Below, in pieces: positions 35,085 to 48,782 of a stretch of 64,000 nt of DNA. Every line of letters starts with the position of its first letter. The stretch's first letter is position 1. The notes beneath the pieces were generated by a model. It saw only the letters and a program-made list of their open reading frames with translations, did no database searches and was not told where the DNA came from. Source of the DNA: Paralichthys olivaceus (Eukaryota > Chordata > Actinopteri > Pleuronectiformes > Paralichthyidae); contig NC_091109.1 in the NCBI RefSeq assembly GCF_024713975.1, forward strand, positions 17,142,501-17,206,500. Reading direction: 5' to 3'. A program made the position numbers and the translations under genes.

Positions 35085-35912
35085 TTTTTATCATTTTATT
35101 TCTTCTGCTGTGATTTCCTTTATCAGAGCTGAATTCTGGTCCTCTGCCACCCTGTGTAAATTTAAGGAATCCAGCCATGTGGCTATCTGATGTTTATTAT
35201 TTATTTTTGGTTGGGAATATAGATTCTTATAATATGTTTCAAAACATGTATGTATCTCTTCTGTCTTATATTTTGGTAGATTTGTAGCTGAGCCCCTATG
35301 CCTTTTTAATCTGTAGCCCAGCAATTTTGTAGATTTACTTCCCACGTCATACTATCGCTGTTTCATGTACAACAGCTTTTTTTGAATCTCTTGTCCTGAG
35401 ATGTCATTTACCTCTGTTCTAACTCTTTTGATATTTTGGTTTATTCGCTCGTCCACATTTTTTTTATGTTCTTTTTCCAATTTTTTAAGCTCTGATTCTA
35501 ATTTATTGAGTTTTTCCTGTGTTTGCCTTTTCAAGTATGTTGATTTAGCAATTCGTTGTCCTCTAATCACAGCTTTACACGCGTCCCACAGCACCGAGGG
35601 AGACACCTCACCATTATCATTCTCCCTCACATATCACTGAATTTCTTTAATAAACTCTTCCTTCATTTGTCCTTTTAATACATTTATATTTAGCCTCCAA
35701 AGTGTTGATTTTTGTTCTCTTGACATAGCCAGAGTCATATATACAGGACTATGGTCTGATATGTCTCTCACTCCAATTTCACAATTTTCGATCCTATAAC
35801 TGTCCTAACTGAACATGAAAAAATTATCTATCCTGGAGTATCTTTGATGTGGTGCTGAGAAAAATGTATAGTCTTCCCTTAGGATTGAATTCTTTCCAAA
35901 CGTCAATTACTC
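35085..35912 (-). pseudogene. L1/Tx1-type LINE remnant, unit 3
   Basis: Identical in translation to the unit 1 copy, with the Trp codon of ATWLDS intact. Confidence 0.75.
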
Positions 35913-36275
35913 TTTATGTAAAAAAAAAATGTTTGTACTTATTGCACTTGTAATTTCACATTGTGGCATTTGTATTTACAGTAGGTGGTTACACTTGTGG
36001 TGGACATTTATCTTGAGATGTAAAATAAAGAGTTTCTCAGACAGTTGTCTTTAGGTCATTTAATAGAAAGCTCTGCAGAGGGTTTCACACTTAGCATGAA
36101 GGCTCAGAGTGGAACAACTCCGAATAGGGAAAGAAGAAGGTTTTATACAGTCAGGTAAACAGGAAACATAAGAGACAACTGTTGTGGCAGAACGCTCATG
36201 TGCTAATCACACGACACTCTCTGTGATTCTCAACCTGTGGGAGTATCAGTGTGTGTGTGGTTTCAGCTGGAGGCG

Positions 36276-37915
36276 TCAGCTGTTCAGATGGAGCCAGTAC
36301 TCCTTTGCAATGGTTAGTGTGGATCCAGGTGGCTCTCTCAGCACTGCAGTGTGGGTTGTGAGTAGCACCTGGTAGGGGCCTTGCCACCTGAGTGAGCGCC
36401 AGTTCTTTCTCCGAAAGTCTTTGACCACCACGAAGTCGCCTGGACGGGGGTCGTGAAGTGGTTCAGTCACTGGATGAGGAAGGGAAGATGTCACCTGTTT
36501 CCTGATGTCTGAAAGAGCATTAGTCAGGTTAGAACAATAGGACAACATATCATGCATATCACACAAGTCTGTGGCGGGAAGTGGAGAGGGTGAAAGACCC
36601 GCACCAATGTGGGGAGGAGTTGCAAAAAGAATCTCATAAGGTGAAAGGTTAGACCTGGTTCGTTTTCTCATCCTCATATACATCAGCGCCAGAGGCAGGA
36701 CCTTTGTCCATGTGAGACCTCTGTCTTCACAGCACTTTGCGAGCTTCGTTTTGAGTGTGCATTTTCTCGTTCCAAAGCTCCGCCACTGGCTGGATGATAT
36801 GCACAGTGTGTTCGCACATCCATTCCTAGATGAGAGCTGAGTTGTTTGACAGCTTTGTCACTTTAGATTCTGCTAGGAATCCCCCATTGTGGAATGATGT
36901 CTTGTAACAGTGCTTTGGTGACTACACTTGCAGTTTGTTTTGAAGCAGGAAAGGCTTCAACCCATTTTGACCACATGTTGACCATCACTAAGCAGTGAGA
37001 TTTACCTTCTAATGGTGAGGCCATGGTGAACAACCAAAAATTACCTGTGCCTGCAGAGAGCACCAAAATCATGAGTGAAACCAAATGCATATCCGGAGTC
37101 TTTGTAAACTGTGAGTGTTTTACCAGTAGCCAATTTGCATGCTTTCAGTGAGCACAATGAGTTCTGCTGCCTGGGCTGAGAGGTGATGAGGAAAAGGACC
37201 AGAGAAGAGAATGTCACTATCAGAATAGACAGAAAAACCAACAAAGTTAGTACCAGAGACCGGGTTCACGTGAGGCGGACCCATTTACATACAGAATCAA
37301 GTCATAGTTCATCAGAAAGGTCAGGTTGTGGTGAACACTGGACTTGTAGTTCAGCAACACAGTTGTGTTCTCCACCCGTCATCTGGAAGCGGGAGAAGCG
37401 TGGCTGGATTCAAGGTTGAACAGCGTTTCACTGTGATGTTGGGCATATCAAGAAGAACAGCTAGCAGCAGAAAGATGTGAGGTCTTCTGTTCTGTGAGAA
37501 TGAGAGACACAGCATGAGTAACAAGAAGTGTCAAGTCAGAGTAGCCTACGATGTCACGTGATGCAAGAACTGCTTTTTCACAGGCGGCCACTGCACACAA
37601 GCTTTGTGGAGGGCCAGCTGCCACTGGGTCAAGTTTAGCAGAGAAGTAGGCTCACAGTAGCCTCGACAAAGGCGTCTGAATGTGTAGGCCTTGTTTTCAA
37701 AGTTAAAAGCAAACCAGTACTGGCTGTCCTTGTGGACAGGAACGTTTAAAAAAAGCATTGGATAAATCTACAACCGAAAACCACTCTGCATCAGGCGGAA
37801 TTTGGGAAAGCAACGTGTACGGGTTGGGAACAATGGGTGATCGAGCAATTACAGCGTCATTCACAGCCTTCAAATCCTGCACAAATCACCACTCAATAGG
37901 CTGACCTTTATCTCT
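36276..37915 (-). pseudogene. ERV pol remnant (RT-RNase H-integrase), unit 3
   Basis: Identical in translated fragments to unit 1 (QPRQQ variant). Confidence 0.85.
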
Positions 37916-38366
37916 TGTGGTGTCTGAAATGTCATGTGTTGTGTTCTCTTTAAAGGAAGCTGATCTCTGAGTTTGAGGCCCATAGGTCCTGAGGAATTCA
38001 GAGGCCTATAAGTTTAGGTTTTCTGAGAAAAACTGAATGTATACATTAATGCATTAGGTCACGGCTTAAACTGTCACCCTAAATTTGAGCTGGTGCCTTT
38101 CCCTCCCTGTTACCAAACAGATGAGGTGGGCTGGATGAAAGCCAGATGTGTTTTCTTTAGATTCACAAAAACAACTCTCCTATATAAACGGGGAGTTGAA
38201 GCTGTTAGGGAGAAGAGATTCACATTGGCCCCAGATCTCTCTCCAGGCAGATTGCAGTGCTTGTATTGATGCTGAACTTTTTGTAATAAACCTTTCAAAC
38301 AATCAAACGGTGTCAATCGGCAATTCCTTCATCATCTTCACATCATCGCTACCCCAATATACAACA
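37916..38366 (+). mobile_element. Solo LTR, unit 3
   Basis: Copy of the LTR at the same place in the unit, with the same CTCT flanks. Confidence 0.85.
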
Positions 38367-38736
38367 CTCTGATTTTCTTAACTGGAAACAGTGGAGTATG
38401 GACTGGCGAATCAGGGCAGGGGATAATTACACCAGCCTGCAAGAGAGATGCAAAAACAGGGCGTATCCTATCCACAGCTTCCTGTCTGACTGAGTACCAT
38501 TGTTTACATGGTCGATATTCAGATTTTGGGGTAATTGTAACTGGGTCACAGTTTCTGATGAGGCCCACATCGTATTTGTCCTTTGCCCACAGCATTTCTG
38601 GCAAGTCTACAAGCAGGAGAACATCTGATTGGTTTGACAACATGATATGAGAATGGAGATAGTCATCAACCACATACAATGATCGTGTGGCAGGAAAACA
38701 CGGATTTGGAGAAAATTTGAAACTGAAAGCATTCAT
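38367..38736 (-). pseudogene. ERV pol remnant (N-terminal RT), unit 3
   Basis: Same fragment as 6348-6717. Confidence 0.85.
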
Positions 38737-38843
38737 GCAAGGTGAATAGATCAGGCATCATGGTTAAATGCCAGTCACTGACTGTCTGAAATGATGGTCC
38801 AAGGTCTCTCCACTGGTCATCATGTGATTTATTCATAAAGTGG

Positions 38844-39041
38844 CTCTGTGTGCACAAAACAGCTGAAAACAGTGGCTTTGCGTGCACAAAAGCATTGGAG
38901 ATGGCGAGAGAAGCTTAAAATTGCAACTTTAGTTCAGAAGATGAACCTTTCTTCACAAAGTGGCTTGAAGCTTCTTTCGTCATCTCCAGTGCTTTTGTGC
39001 AGGCAGAGCCACTGTTTCCAGTTGTTTTGTGCCACACAGAG
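38844..39041. mobile_element. Fold-back element, unit 3
   Basis: Same hairpin at the same place in the unit. Confidence 0.7.
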
Positions 39042-39484
39042 GCAGTGTCAAATCTAGACCATATCAAGAGTATAAATATGGCAGATATGGCAGGATGAAC
39101 AGAATGAACAGTATAAATATAAACAGAATTATCAGTGGAATATAATTATGGTACAGAATTACAGTACAAATATAAATGTGATGCTCTCCAAAACAAATCC
39201 ACCACTATAAACCACCACCACCAAGACTACAAATGACCTGAAACATGCTCCTATCACTATTCTGGAGGAACGATTTGGGCCTCCACACTTGGTGAAACTT
39301 TCACTACTGACCATCCCATTCGCTTATAATGGGGAGTGTTTTCCCTGAATATCTCAGGGACCGAAGGTCATAGCTGCCGGGCACTGCCACCAACGGAAAG
39401 AGCACCCCTGAAAATGGGGGGGTAGCCAAAGTAATAATAATATAGTAGTAATATGTGTCTGTTGTGCTGCTGCTGCTTCATTCA

Positions 39485-40099
39485 TTTCAGCTTTAAATAC
39501 CTCGGGGTCCACTTCAGTGAGGACCTCACCTGGACATTAAACACCACACAGCTAGTCATGAAGGCTCAACAGCGGCTGTACTTCCTGAGGAGGCTGAGGA
39601 AGTTTGGGATGACTCCTAAGATCCTCAGCAACTTCTACAGCTGCATCATTGAGAGCATATTGACCAGCTGCATCACCGTGTGGTACGACAGCACATCTAC
39701 TATGGACCGCAAACGCCTGCAGAGAGTGGCGAAGACAGCAGAAAAAATCATCAAGAACTCACTGCCCTCTCTGCAGAGCATTTACCACCGCAGGCAGGGT
39801 TCACAGGAGAGCTAGCTCCATTATTAAACTATTTCCAATTGTACTGTTTACATTTACATTGCATACATTTGCACTGCTCAGTTTTGCACAATACTCACCC
39901 TATTCACCTCATTACCCTTGTTTTCACCTTACTCTTAAACATGTTTCATATTCTTATTGTATTTGATGTAAATATTGTATTTGAATGTCTATTTTGGTCG
40001 GCTGGTATTCCAGAAAGGACAGCACAAGAATTTCAATTCACAGGGGAACGTGTGTGTTCTTGTGTGTATTTGACAGTAAAAATTGTTGAATCTTGAATT
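39485..40099 (+). pseudogene. 5'-truncated LINE RT C-terminus, unit 3
   Basis: Same as unit 1, with the longer reading frame. Confidence 0.85.
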
Positions 40100-43000
40100 G
40101 GCAAGAAAACATTCAGCCACTCGGCCCTTTGTGGAAGAGTTTGGACATGGCTACAGACAAATAAACAAGGCAGTGTCCAAGATGAAACACTAAAACACTT
40201 GACTACTGCTAACAATAGTCTTTGGTTTCCACTGACTGCATTTCCATTGGATTTGCACTCAAAATCATTGCTTTTTAATGGTTTGTGAGTGTAGGAATAA
40301 TGGGGATTGTGACTTGATAAGGTGGGTGCAATGGTTTTTTTCGTCCACTAGATGGAGGTCATTGACCACGGATCACAACAGTTTTTCCTAGATTCAACAT
40401 CTTGAATCAACTTTATCAGTGTTCAAGTCAAGTCAACTTTATGATCAATAATGACATATGTGCAGGAAATACAGAGAATTGAAATAGCGTTTCCCTCTTA
40501 TCCCCGGTGCAAACAGCATTCAACATGAAATATAAAATATCAAAAATAGAAGTCATTCAAAGATATAAACAGGCAGTGGCAAATGTAGATGATATCAAAG
40601 ATTCGCAGTTTGGGCCCCTGACCAGCTAGAGCTCTGACATTTTGCACACTGCCTCTCCTCTCACCCCAGAAGGCTCCCTATGTGTTATTAAAGCTCTGGG
40701 TGTTGCAGGTCAAAAGATCACATTTTTTCCACCTACCTCCTACCTCAGTTCGAGCCCAAAACCACCCAGGGGCCCCAAGTTTTAAGTAGAGGTTCCCCCT
40801 GAGACCCAGGAAGCACAACTACATTCGGGTCGCCGTAGCCGGAAGCTGTTTTTCTAGTGTAAAATACCTGAAAAAGGGTGTATTTGAGTGAACGATAAAT
40901 GGACACATACTTTTCTCAGATCATGTGTATTATGACTCATTATCAGGATAACCACCTACTGTAAATACAAATGCCACAATGTGTACAATTACTGCTGAAT
41001 ATCTACAGAACTGAAATATTACATACGTCAATAGACTATACTGAAATATTACTATAGACCATGTACATCCAAACAGACATTTAACCTGTCTAATCTGTGA
41101 CCTAGCACCTGCATTCATTAAACAACTTTGGATACCAGTAATAAAGTAAACATAAGCATGTAAGATAAACAAATACAGCATTTCACAAAATATTCTTTAA
41201 CTCGGCTTACTTCTAATATACTGATAATATATTGCAACTCACAATTTAGAACAGTACACTCAGTAACGCAATTATTTCTGAAAAAATCAATTTAAAATAG
41301 CCTGCTTGCAACAACACTAGTCACATAGTTTTTCCACAGCCACGGTGTACTACTATTCCACAGACAGCGCACAGTTAGCATTGCAGGAGATTGATGTGCC
41401 TTATGTTAACTTAATCGTCGTCATGTAATTATCAATATTACTTCACGCTACATGAACAGACCGTATTACAAATTGTTTCCTGAGCACATATACACATTCA
41501 CCTAACACACTGGTAAATATTAACCATTACTTTGAGGTACTGCGCGTATCGCATTTACAAGGCAAGAAGTGTGCTTTGTGAGGTCCTAGTGACCTTGCCA
41601 TTTGATCTTTGACAACTGAATTCTATTCAAGTCATCATTGAGGCCAAGTGAATGTTTGTGCCACATGTAATGATATTTCCTTTGTATTCAAAACAATGCA
41701 AAGTCAAGTGAGCTTGACCTTTCGACCTTTGACTTACATGATGTAGTTGTTCATGAGATATCGCTTTCACATGAATGGGACAGACAGATGGATGGATAAG
41801 CTGAAAACATAATGCCTCTGGCCACACTGAAAGTGAAAATGGTAAAGAAATAAATATAGCAATACATGATAAATAATTTGTTCCATGTTCTTTTAATTTA
41901 CATGGATGATTTCTTGACAAAACAAGCCAACTCTATAAATGTGAACTGAGTGTCAGAAATTAACACGACATTCATAGCATCTGCAAACAATTTTTCCCCA
42001 CAAATTGCTGTAACTTTCTGAGAATCTGCATCACAGTATATTGTAAAATATCATGTGTTTCAATACTCACATTATTGATGGAACCTCAGTGATGTCTACT
42101 GTCCCTGGCTCAGACACTCTCTCAAGCATCTACAGTACATGTCAAGACAGGTAATGGTAGAATTAAAATGACATTAGATATCTACAATTCAGTTGAACTA
42201 TTATAGTTTCAGATATTAACCATTTAATTCCGAGTTCAGTCAGGAACCCTTTGTCATGCTTTACCCATTTGTTGCAAATGGGGACACAGTTATGATTGGC
42301 GCTGAAGGCTCCATTCTTTGGATGTTCCCTGGTTAGCCGAGCAGTGTGCTGAGATAAAACAGGGGACATATGCAGAGCGCCCAGTGGGCGTAGCAGGCAA
42401 GGTACTTTTGTTTAAGAAGATTTAACACAACCGTGTTTGGACTCGGTGCTGTGGTGGCAGTTTCTGTGAAACAAGCACAAAGTCAAACACTTCTTTCTTT
42501 AAGTTTAATTCACCATCTGCAGATGGACTCATTAGTACACATCACCTGATTGACATGCACAAATGAGCAAAGAACATAGGAGAATCTGTGTTCTTATAAC
42601 TCACAGCCCCCTCCCACTAAGCGTGCAAAGGTATATATTACCCTTCTGTATTTTCACTCAGTGGAGGAGACATCCTGTCCTTTTGTTTACATGTTCTGTG
42701 GATGACTCCCCCCCCGTGAGATCCCAGTTGTTTGATCCCAATCAGAGATACGAGATACCATAAAGTTGTGGTTTCTCGAGGCCATAAAACTCAAGTCTCT
42801 TAAGCCACCACAGTAAACCTTAAAGTTGCCCTTTTAGATGAACAATTTGGTCAACCATTTGGTCAGTCCTCCACATACATGTCTGTTTATGCAATTATAC
42901 ATACACGAATGTAAAATTTCCATTACGGTGCTAAAAGTGTTTGAGCTTCGCAGGGATCAGTGAGGATGAGGTCGTATTTAAAGGGACCGCTTTGGTGAGA

Positions 43001-43458
43001 GAATGGGCTGTGATTGGTGGGTGACTGACGAGCACCCATAAACCTATCGGTATAGCTGAGCACATGACTCCGTGTCCTGCATGAACTAACACAATGCTTC
43101 ATTAGTCACAATTCTAGTTCAGGATTTCCACAATGACATTCTAACTTTAAACTTAATTTAAGGTATCTTGAATTGAGGCAAATTAAAGCTGACCTTGAAT
43201 TATGATCAGTCAGAATCAAATTGTCATATATCACAAATCATAAACTGGATTTATTTTCATAATTAATTATGGATACAATTCCAAGGTATGATGCAGAAAT
43301 CTGGAATGGACATCTATATCATTGAGCATTGTACAAGAAGACAAGTACATTATTTTTAAATAAACAGCATGGAACATGGACATGTTACTACATGTTCTAC
43401 TGAATAAGGGATCAGCCACATGCTATCCGTAATACAAACAGCCATCATCAGGGACATA

Positions 43459-43825
43459 GTCATCAGAGAGATCATAGTTAATAATCATCCCATGGTACTT
43501 GTACCGTAGTTCTTTACAAAGTCTACCACCTGCCCCTTGATGATAGTACTCTGAGAGTTTGAGGGCTGATGCCTAAAACTCATGTCCTTGGTTTTTGTCA
43601 CATTTAGTAGTAAAAATGCAGTCACAACAATACAGATTCGCAATCCACAATGGGACCATGGCTGTTCTCATCCGCATGGAGGAGACTGACTGTCACAGAG
43701 TCATCAGCAAATTTGAAAAGTAATCTGTTGTCATGCCAGCTGCAGCAGTCATCAGTATACACATTACAGAGTGAAAAGACACAGGAGAAGACCCTGTGGA
43801 TGATGACAATGCCTCTTACGTGCAT
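43459..43825 (-). pseudogene. LINE RT remnant (FADD), unit 3
   Basis: Same translation as unit 1. Confidence 0.75.
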
Positions 43826-45349
43826 TTGTTTACCCTCACTTTCTGTGTTACTTGTCAGTTGCAGCTCGAGGCATCATGCATGTAACCAATATTATCTTTT
43901 CCAGGCACTATACTGGTACTGTAGTACCTACAAGTTACGCACGTTCCATTTTGCCTGGGGACATTTAAAACAAACCAGTCTACAACATAGTAAAAATCAC
44001 ATGAAAATCAACTGCCCTCCTCATCTTTTCATTTTTTTTACCCCCCAATTTTTTAATGTGGATTTAGAATTTGATACTGAGCATAGCCGTGAAATTGGCT
44101 CTCCAATAGAAATGGTAAAGGTTGTCAAATTAATGTTACCTACATAAATCCCCACAGATTTCTAAAACATTCTCAGAACACAGTTTACATCACAGTATAT
44201 TGTAAGGTATCACATTTTTAATTACTCACCTTATTGATGGAACCTCAACCATATTTACTGTCCCTGGCTCAGACTCTCTCTCAACCATCTACAGTAGGTG
44301 AAGACAGTAGGTGTTTTCGTTCCCAAAACACAGGCTCTCGTGTGGTTCCAAGAGTCTGTAAGAGTAGAACATGAGGTAGAGCATTCAGCTACCAGGCAGA
44401 CACCTTCTGTGCATTTAAGGTTAAACTTAAAACATTCCTTTTTGATAAAGCCTGGCTGGATCAGGTGAGTCCTGAACCATCCCTTAAGCTGCTATAGGTC
44501 TAGACTGCTGGGGAAACTCCCATCATCCACAGAGCACTTCTCCACTTCTCTCGAAAGTGAAATTATAATAACAGTTAAAAACTTCCGTCATCTCATGTCG
44601 TGAAATCACTGGAGCTTTAATTTTCGGTTTCATCGCAAAGGGGCTGCAGATGCTTTTGTGAAAGTTTACATTTTGTACAAAATGTGGAATTCTAAGAAAC
44701 ACAGATGTGATTAAGACATTTCTGGTAACCGTAGGGGTTCAATCTTTTCAGGAAGAATGAATGTGTGTTACGTGGCAAGAATCATTTTACTGATCCAACA
44801 CAGGTCTTAACTATTTCAGATATTGAGGTCATAAGAAGCCACTGTGTGAGGTTAGGCCTGTTTTATTGGTGCTCCTTGAGGAACTCCTTCATGTAGGTAG
44901 CCAGAGAAAAGGACCCCAGCACTCGGTTGTACATCGACCAAATCTATGTCAATATGTAAATGAGAATATTCCCCACGAACCCTCCACCCTGGCGCGATTT
45001 CCTTTTTTCCCTCACGAACTTATTTTTTATATTAAAGAATGAACTTTATAACATTATTATTTGACCGACACAGATTACACATCAACAGACGAGCTGACGG
45101 CACAAGACCTACGACAGAAATTGACCTTAAGAATAAGTTAGCAGTCTGACATGTGACAGCCATTTGAATCGCAAAGAGAGGAGCGTTAAAGCCTCGGAGT
45201 CTGAGCAAGGCAATATCAACCGCCACCACAGAAGTCAGAGCAGTGAGAGGGTTTAAATAAATGTGGGAGTGGCAGTTCTTAAAGCTGCCGTGAGATCATC
45301 ACACAGTCAGGAGGCCTCGCTCGTGGCCGTCCAGCTGTATCCGGCGGTG

Positions 45350-45418
45350 TGCCTCGGCTGGCGCCTAGCAGCTGACTTAGAACTGGTGCGGACCAGGGGA
45401 ATCCGACTGTTTAATTTA
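45350..45418 (+). pseudogene. 28S rRNA fragment, unit 3
   Basis: Identical fragment with the same breakpoint. Confidence 0.85.
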
Positions 45419-48400
45419 ACACTTTAATAAATGTCAATAACTATGTTACTGACGTGTCCCTCTCTCTCTTTCTCTCTCTCATTGCAGGTATCTCTGACTC
45501 CAGAACTGAAGGAGAACAACTATTATTATTATTATTATCATTATTATTATTAACAACAATACTTAATTAATTATTATATGAATTGTTGCTGCTATCATTA
45601 ATAATCAATAACTTCTTTACACTGTTATCGTTTACATTTTAACTAGTCAGAGCTGATACCTGACGGTGCTCAAGTGTTCCGGTCTCTCGCCTCCCCCTCC
45701 CCACTGTTTCTCTTCTCTCCCCATTTTTCTCTGCTCACCCCAACCAGTAGAGGCAGAAGACCGTCCACATTGAACCTGGTTCTGCTAGAGGTTTCTCCCT
45801 GTAAGTGAGGGAGTTTTTACTCTTCACAGTCACCAAAGTGCTTGCTCATTGTGGGAACTGTTACGTTTCTCTATATTAAACAATATTTTAATGTCTTGAC
45901 CTTCTATGTAAAGCTCCTTGAGATAATGTATATTATCATTTGGCGCTATACAAATAAAATTGAATTGAATTTGTAGCACCGGTATCACCCCACTTACTGC
46001 GCCACTGGACCAGTTCTAGGTTCTAAGGAGTGGGAAGCAAGAATAATCACACCAGAGACCGTTGCTCTAAGTACAAAAGGCCGGCAATTTACTGAATGCA
46101 AAACACACATATAAAATACAGTACAGAAAACAAAACAAATACCCTGCAGGTTCCTAATACTAAGGCAAGTATAATTGAAAAGAGTATTTCACTCTTTCCT
46201 TTCGTTCTTTAGTTCTCCTAGTTTATTTCAGTAAAGCTAATCTAAGTTAAGTTAAACCAGTCTTTTTTCTCCTAGGTTGCATCTATTTTTAGAATTTTTC
46301 CTCCTGAGTTAAATCTTTTTTCCCTTTCTTTTAAATGTAAGAGAATACCTTCAGTTACACAATCAAATCAAAGTGGACCACAATCATTTCCAATCACACT
46401 CAGAAAATATGAACTCAACATGCAAATAAAAGTATGACACTTTCGAATCGAGTTCAACATGAGTTCAAGTGTTCGGTTCAATGAAAAGTTTCAGTTCGAT
46501 TTAGTCCGAAAATAATAATAAATCAATCAGTTCAGTTCAAACTAGTTCCTGATACTCCTACCACTCTGGCAGCGAGTCACCATAAGCCGAAGATTTCCTC
46601 ACTAGCGCGAAGGAGTAGATGAGTTGAAGGTGAAGGTCTGGGTCTGGCTCGCCATCTTGAATCCCGTCTGTGTGTGCTCCGACCCAGCTTCAAACCGAGC
46701 AAAAAACCTGACCTGTGTAACAGGTCATAAACACAAATAATCTCTTTTTAAATCCTCAAATCACACAAATAAATGTTTCACAGTTTCTGAGTTGTAACGT
46801 TACTGCTACGGTGTTTTTTCGTCTCAAAATGGCAGCGGAGCGGTCTCTTTCAACTCACGGCTCCGTCTCCCACACAAACTATAGCGCATACCTTTCATTT
46901 ATACAGCTTACAGACACTTTTGTAACATTCACAGTCTTCATAAACCCAAAAAATTTACTGATAAACAGGTTATGACGGAGCATTTCCTTGTGAATAGCTA
47001 CGTTTTTAGCATTAGCTTTCCGCTAAAAAGGTACAACGCAGCAAAATTGCAAGAAAATAAAAACAAAACTCACCAAAACCAGTGTGACTTAGTTCTCATA
47101 AAATCCCCGTCAGTTCCCGACCAGGTAAGTTATATTTTTCAACTGCTAAATCAACTTTTTTCACTCTTTTTCTGCTTATTAATCGCAGCTCGTTTTTCTC
47201 CATTTTCTCCTCTGCTCTCTCCCTCAGGTCTCTGCTGCAGCATCACGCAGGCCCTGCGTGTAGTGTCACTAGTCCCTTAAAGGGGCACGCATGAAATTTC
47301 TGTCAGCATACTTTTAATCTTAACCAGAAACATGTCACGCTATAATGTGATCCGTATAACGTTATTAAAAATGTATGAAACAACCCACTTGAGAACAAAC
47401 ACAGTTCAGATCTGTTGTTATATAGATAGTATGCTTGAGTGTTGTTATATAGTATTGTTTACAGATGCTATGAATGTTTTGTTAATTTTATGTGTGCATA
47501 ATATGAAGTGGAAAATATGTTCATGAAAGAAGAAAAAACATATTATTATTTTTGTACAGTTTACTGAATATATTGCGATACTACTGCTCAATTAATTATT
47601 GTTATTATTTTCCCATCACCTATTCAATTCAATTCAATTTTATTTGTATAGCGCCAAATGATAATATATATTATCTCAAGGAACTTTACATAGAAGGTCA
47701 AGACCTTAAAATCTTGCTTAATATAGAGAAACCTAACAGTTCCCACAATGAGCAAGCACTTTGGCAACTGTGAAGAGTAAAAACTACCTCACTTACAGGG
47801 AGACACCTCTAGCAGAACCAGGTTCAATGTGGATGGTCATCTGCCTCTACTGGTTGGGGAGAGCAGAGAAACAGTGGTGAGGGGGAGGCGAGAGAGACCG
47901 GAACACTTGAGCAACATCAGGTATCAGCTCTGACTAGTTAAAATTTAAACAATAACAGTGTAAAGAAGTTATTGATTATTAATGATAGCAGCAACAATTC
48001 ATATAATAATTAATTAAGTATTGTTGTTAATAATAATAATAATAATGATGATAAGTCAGATAATAATAACTCCTTCAGTTCTGGAGTCAGAGATGCCTGC
48101 AATGAGAGAGAGAAAGAGAGAGAGGGACATGGGAGAAAAAAGACACATCAATGACATAGTTATTGATATTTATTAAAATAAATAAATGAGTGTGTGTGTG
48201 TGTGTCTGTGGGTGGGTTAGGGTTAGGGTTAGGGTTAGGTAAGGGGATAATAGCCAAGCGTGTCCGCGTCCGGCTCCGTGGACACGCTATTTTCCGGGGT
48301 GCCAGAGACTCAGGACTTTGGCTACCCCCCCATTTTCAGGGGTGCTCTTTCCGTTGGTGGCAGTGGCCGGCAGCTACGACCTTCGGTCCCTGAGATATTC

Positions 48401-48656
48401 AGGTAAAAACACTCTCCATTATAAGCGAATGGGACGGTCAGTAGTGAATGTAGCAGCAGTAGCAGCAGTACAACAGACCCATATTACTACTATATTATTA
48501 TAAATATGATTATTATATAGTGTTATTATAATTACATACACACAGAGAGATCCAAAGTGTGTTGTTATTATTACATTATTACATACTGTTGTTAACAAAC
48601 ACACGACCATCATGTCATCAGTACGGTTACCATTAGTAGTAGTAGTAGAAGTACAA

Positions 48657-48782
48657 GTATTTCATTCTATTGTTGTATTTCATTCTATTGTTGTATTTCA
48701 TTCTATTGTTGTATTTCATTCTATTGTTGTATTTCATTCTATTGTTGTATTTCATTCTATTGTCGTATTTCATTTGATTGTA
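48657..48782. repeat. 18-bp minisatellite, unit 4
   Basis: Same copy number as unit 2 (five exact plus two variant copies). Confidence 0.95.

Larger units (their letters stand above)
32020..48028. repeat. Macrosatellite unit 3 (A-type, 16,009 bp)
   Basis: Third copy. Every open frame compared with unit 1 has the same translation and sits exactly 32,019 bp away, and I noticed no indel or substitution between units 1 and 3. I did not compare every base. Its identity with unit 1 is higher than that of neighbouring units 1 and 2. Confidence 0.95.
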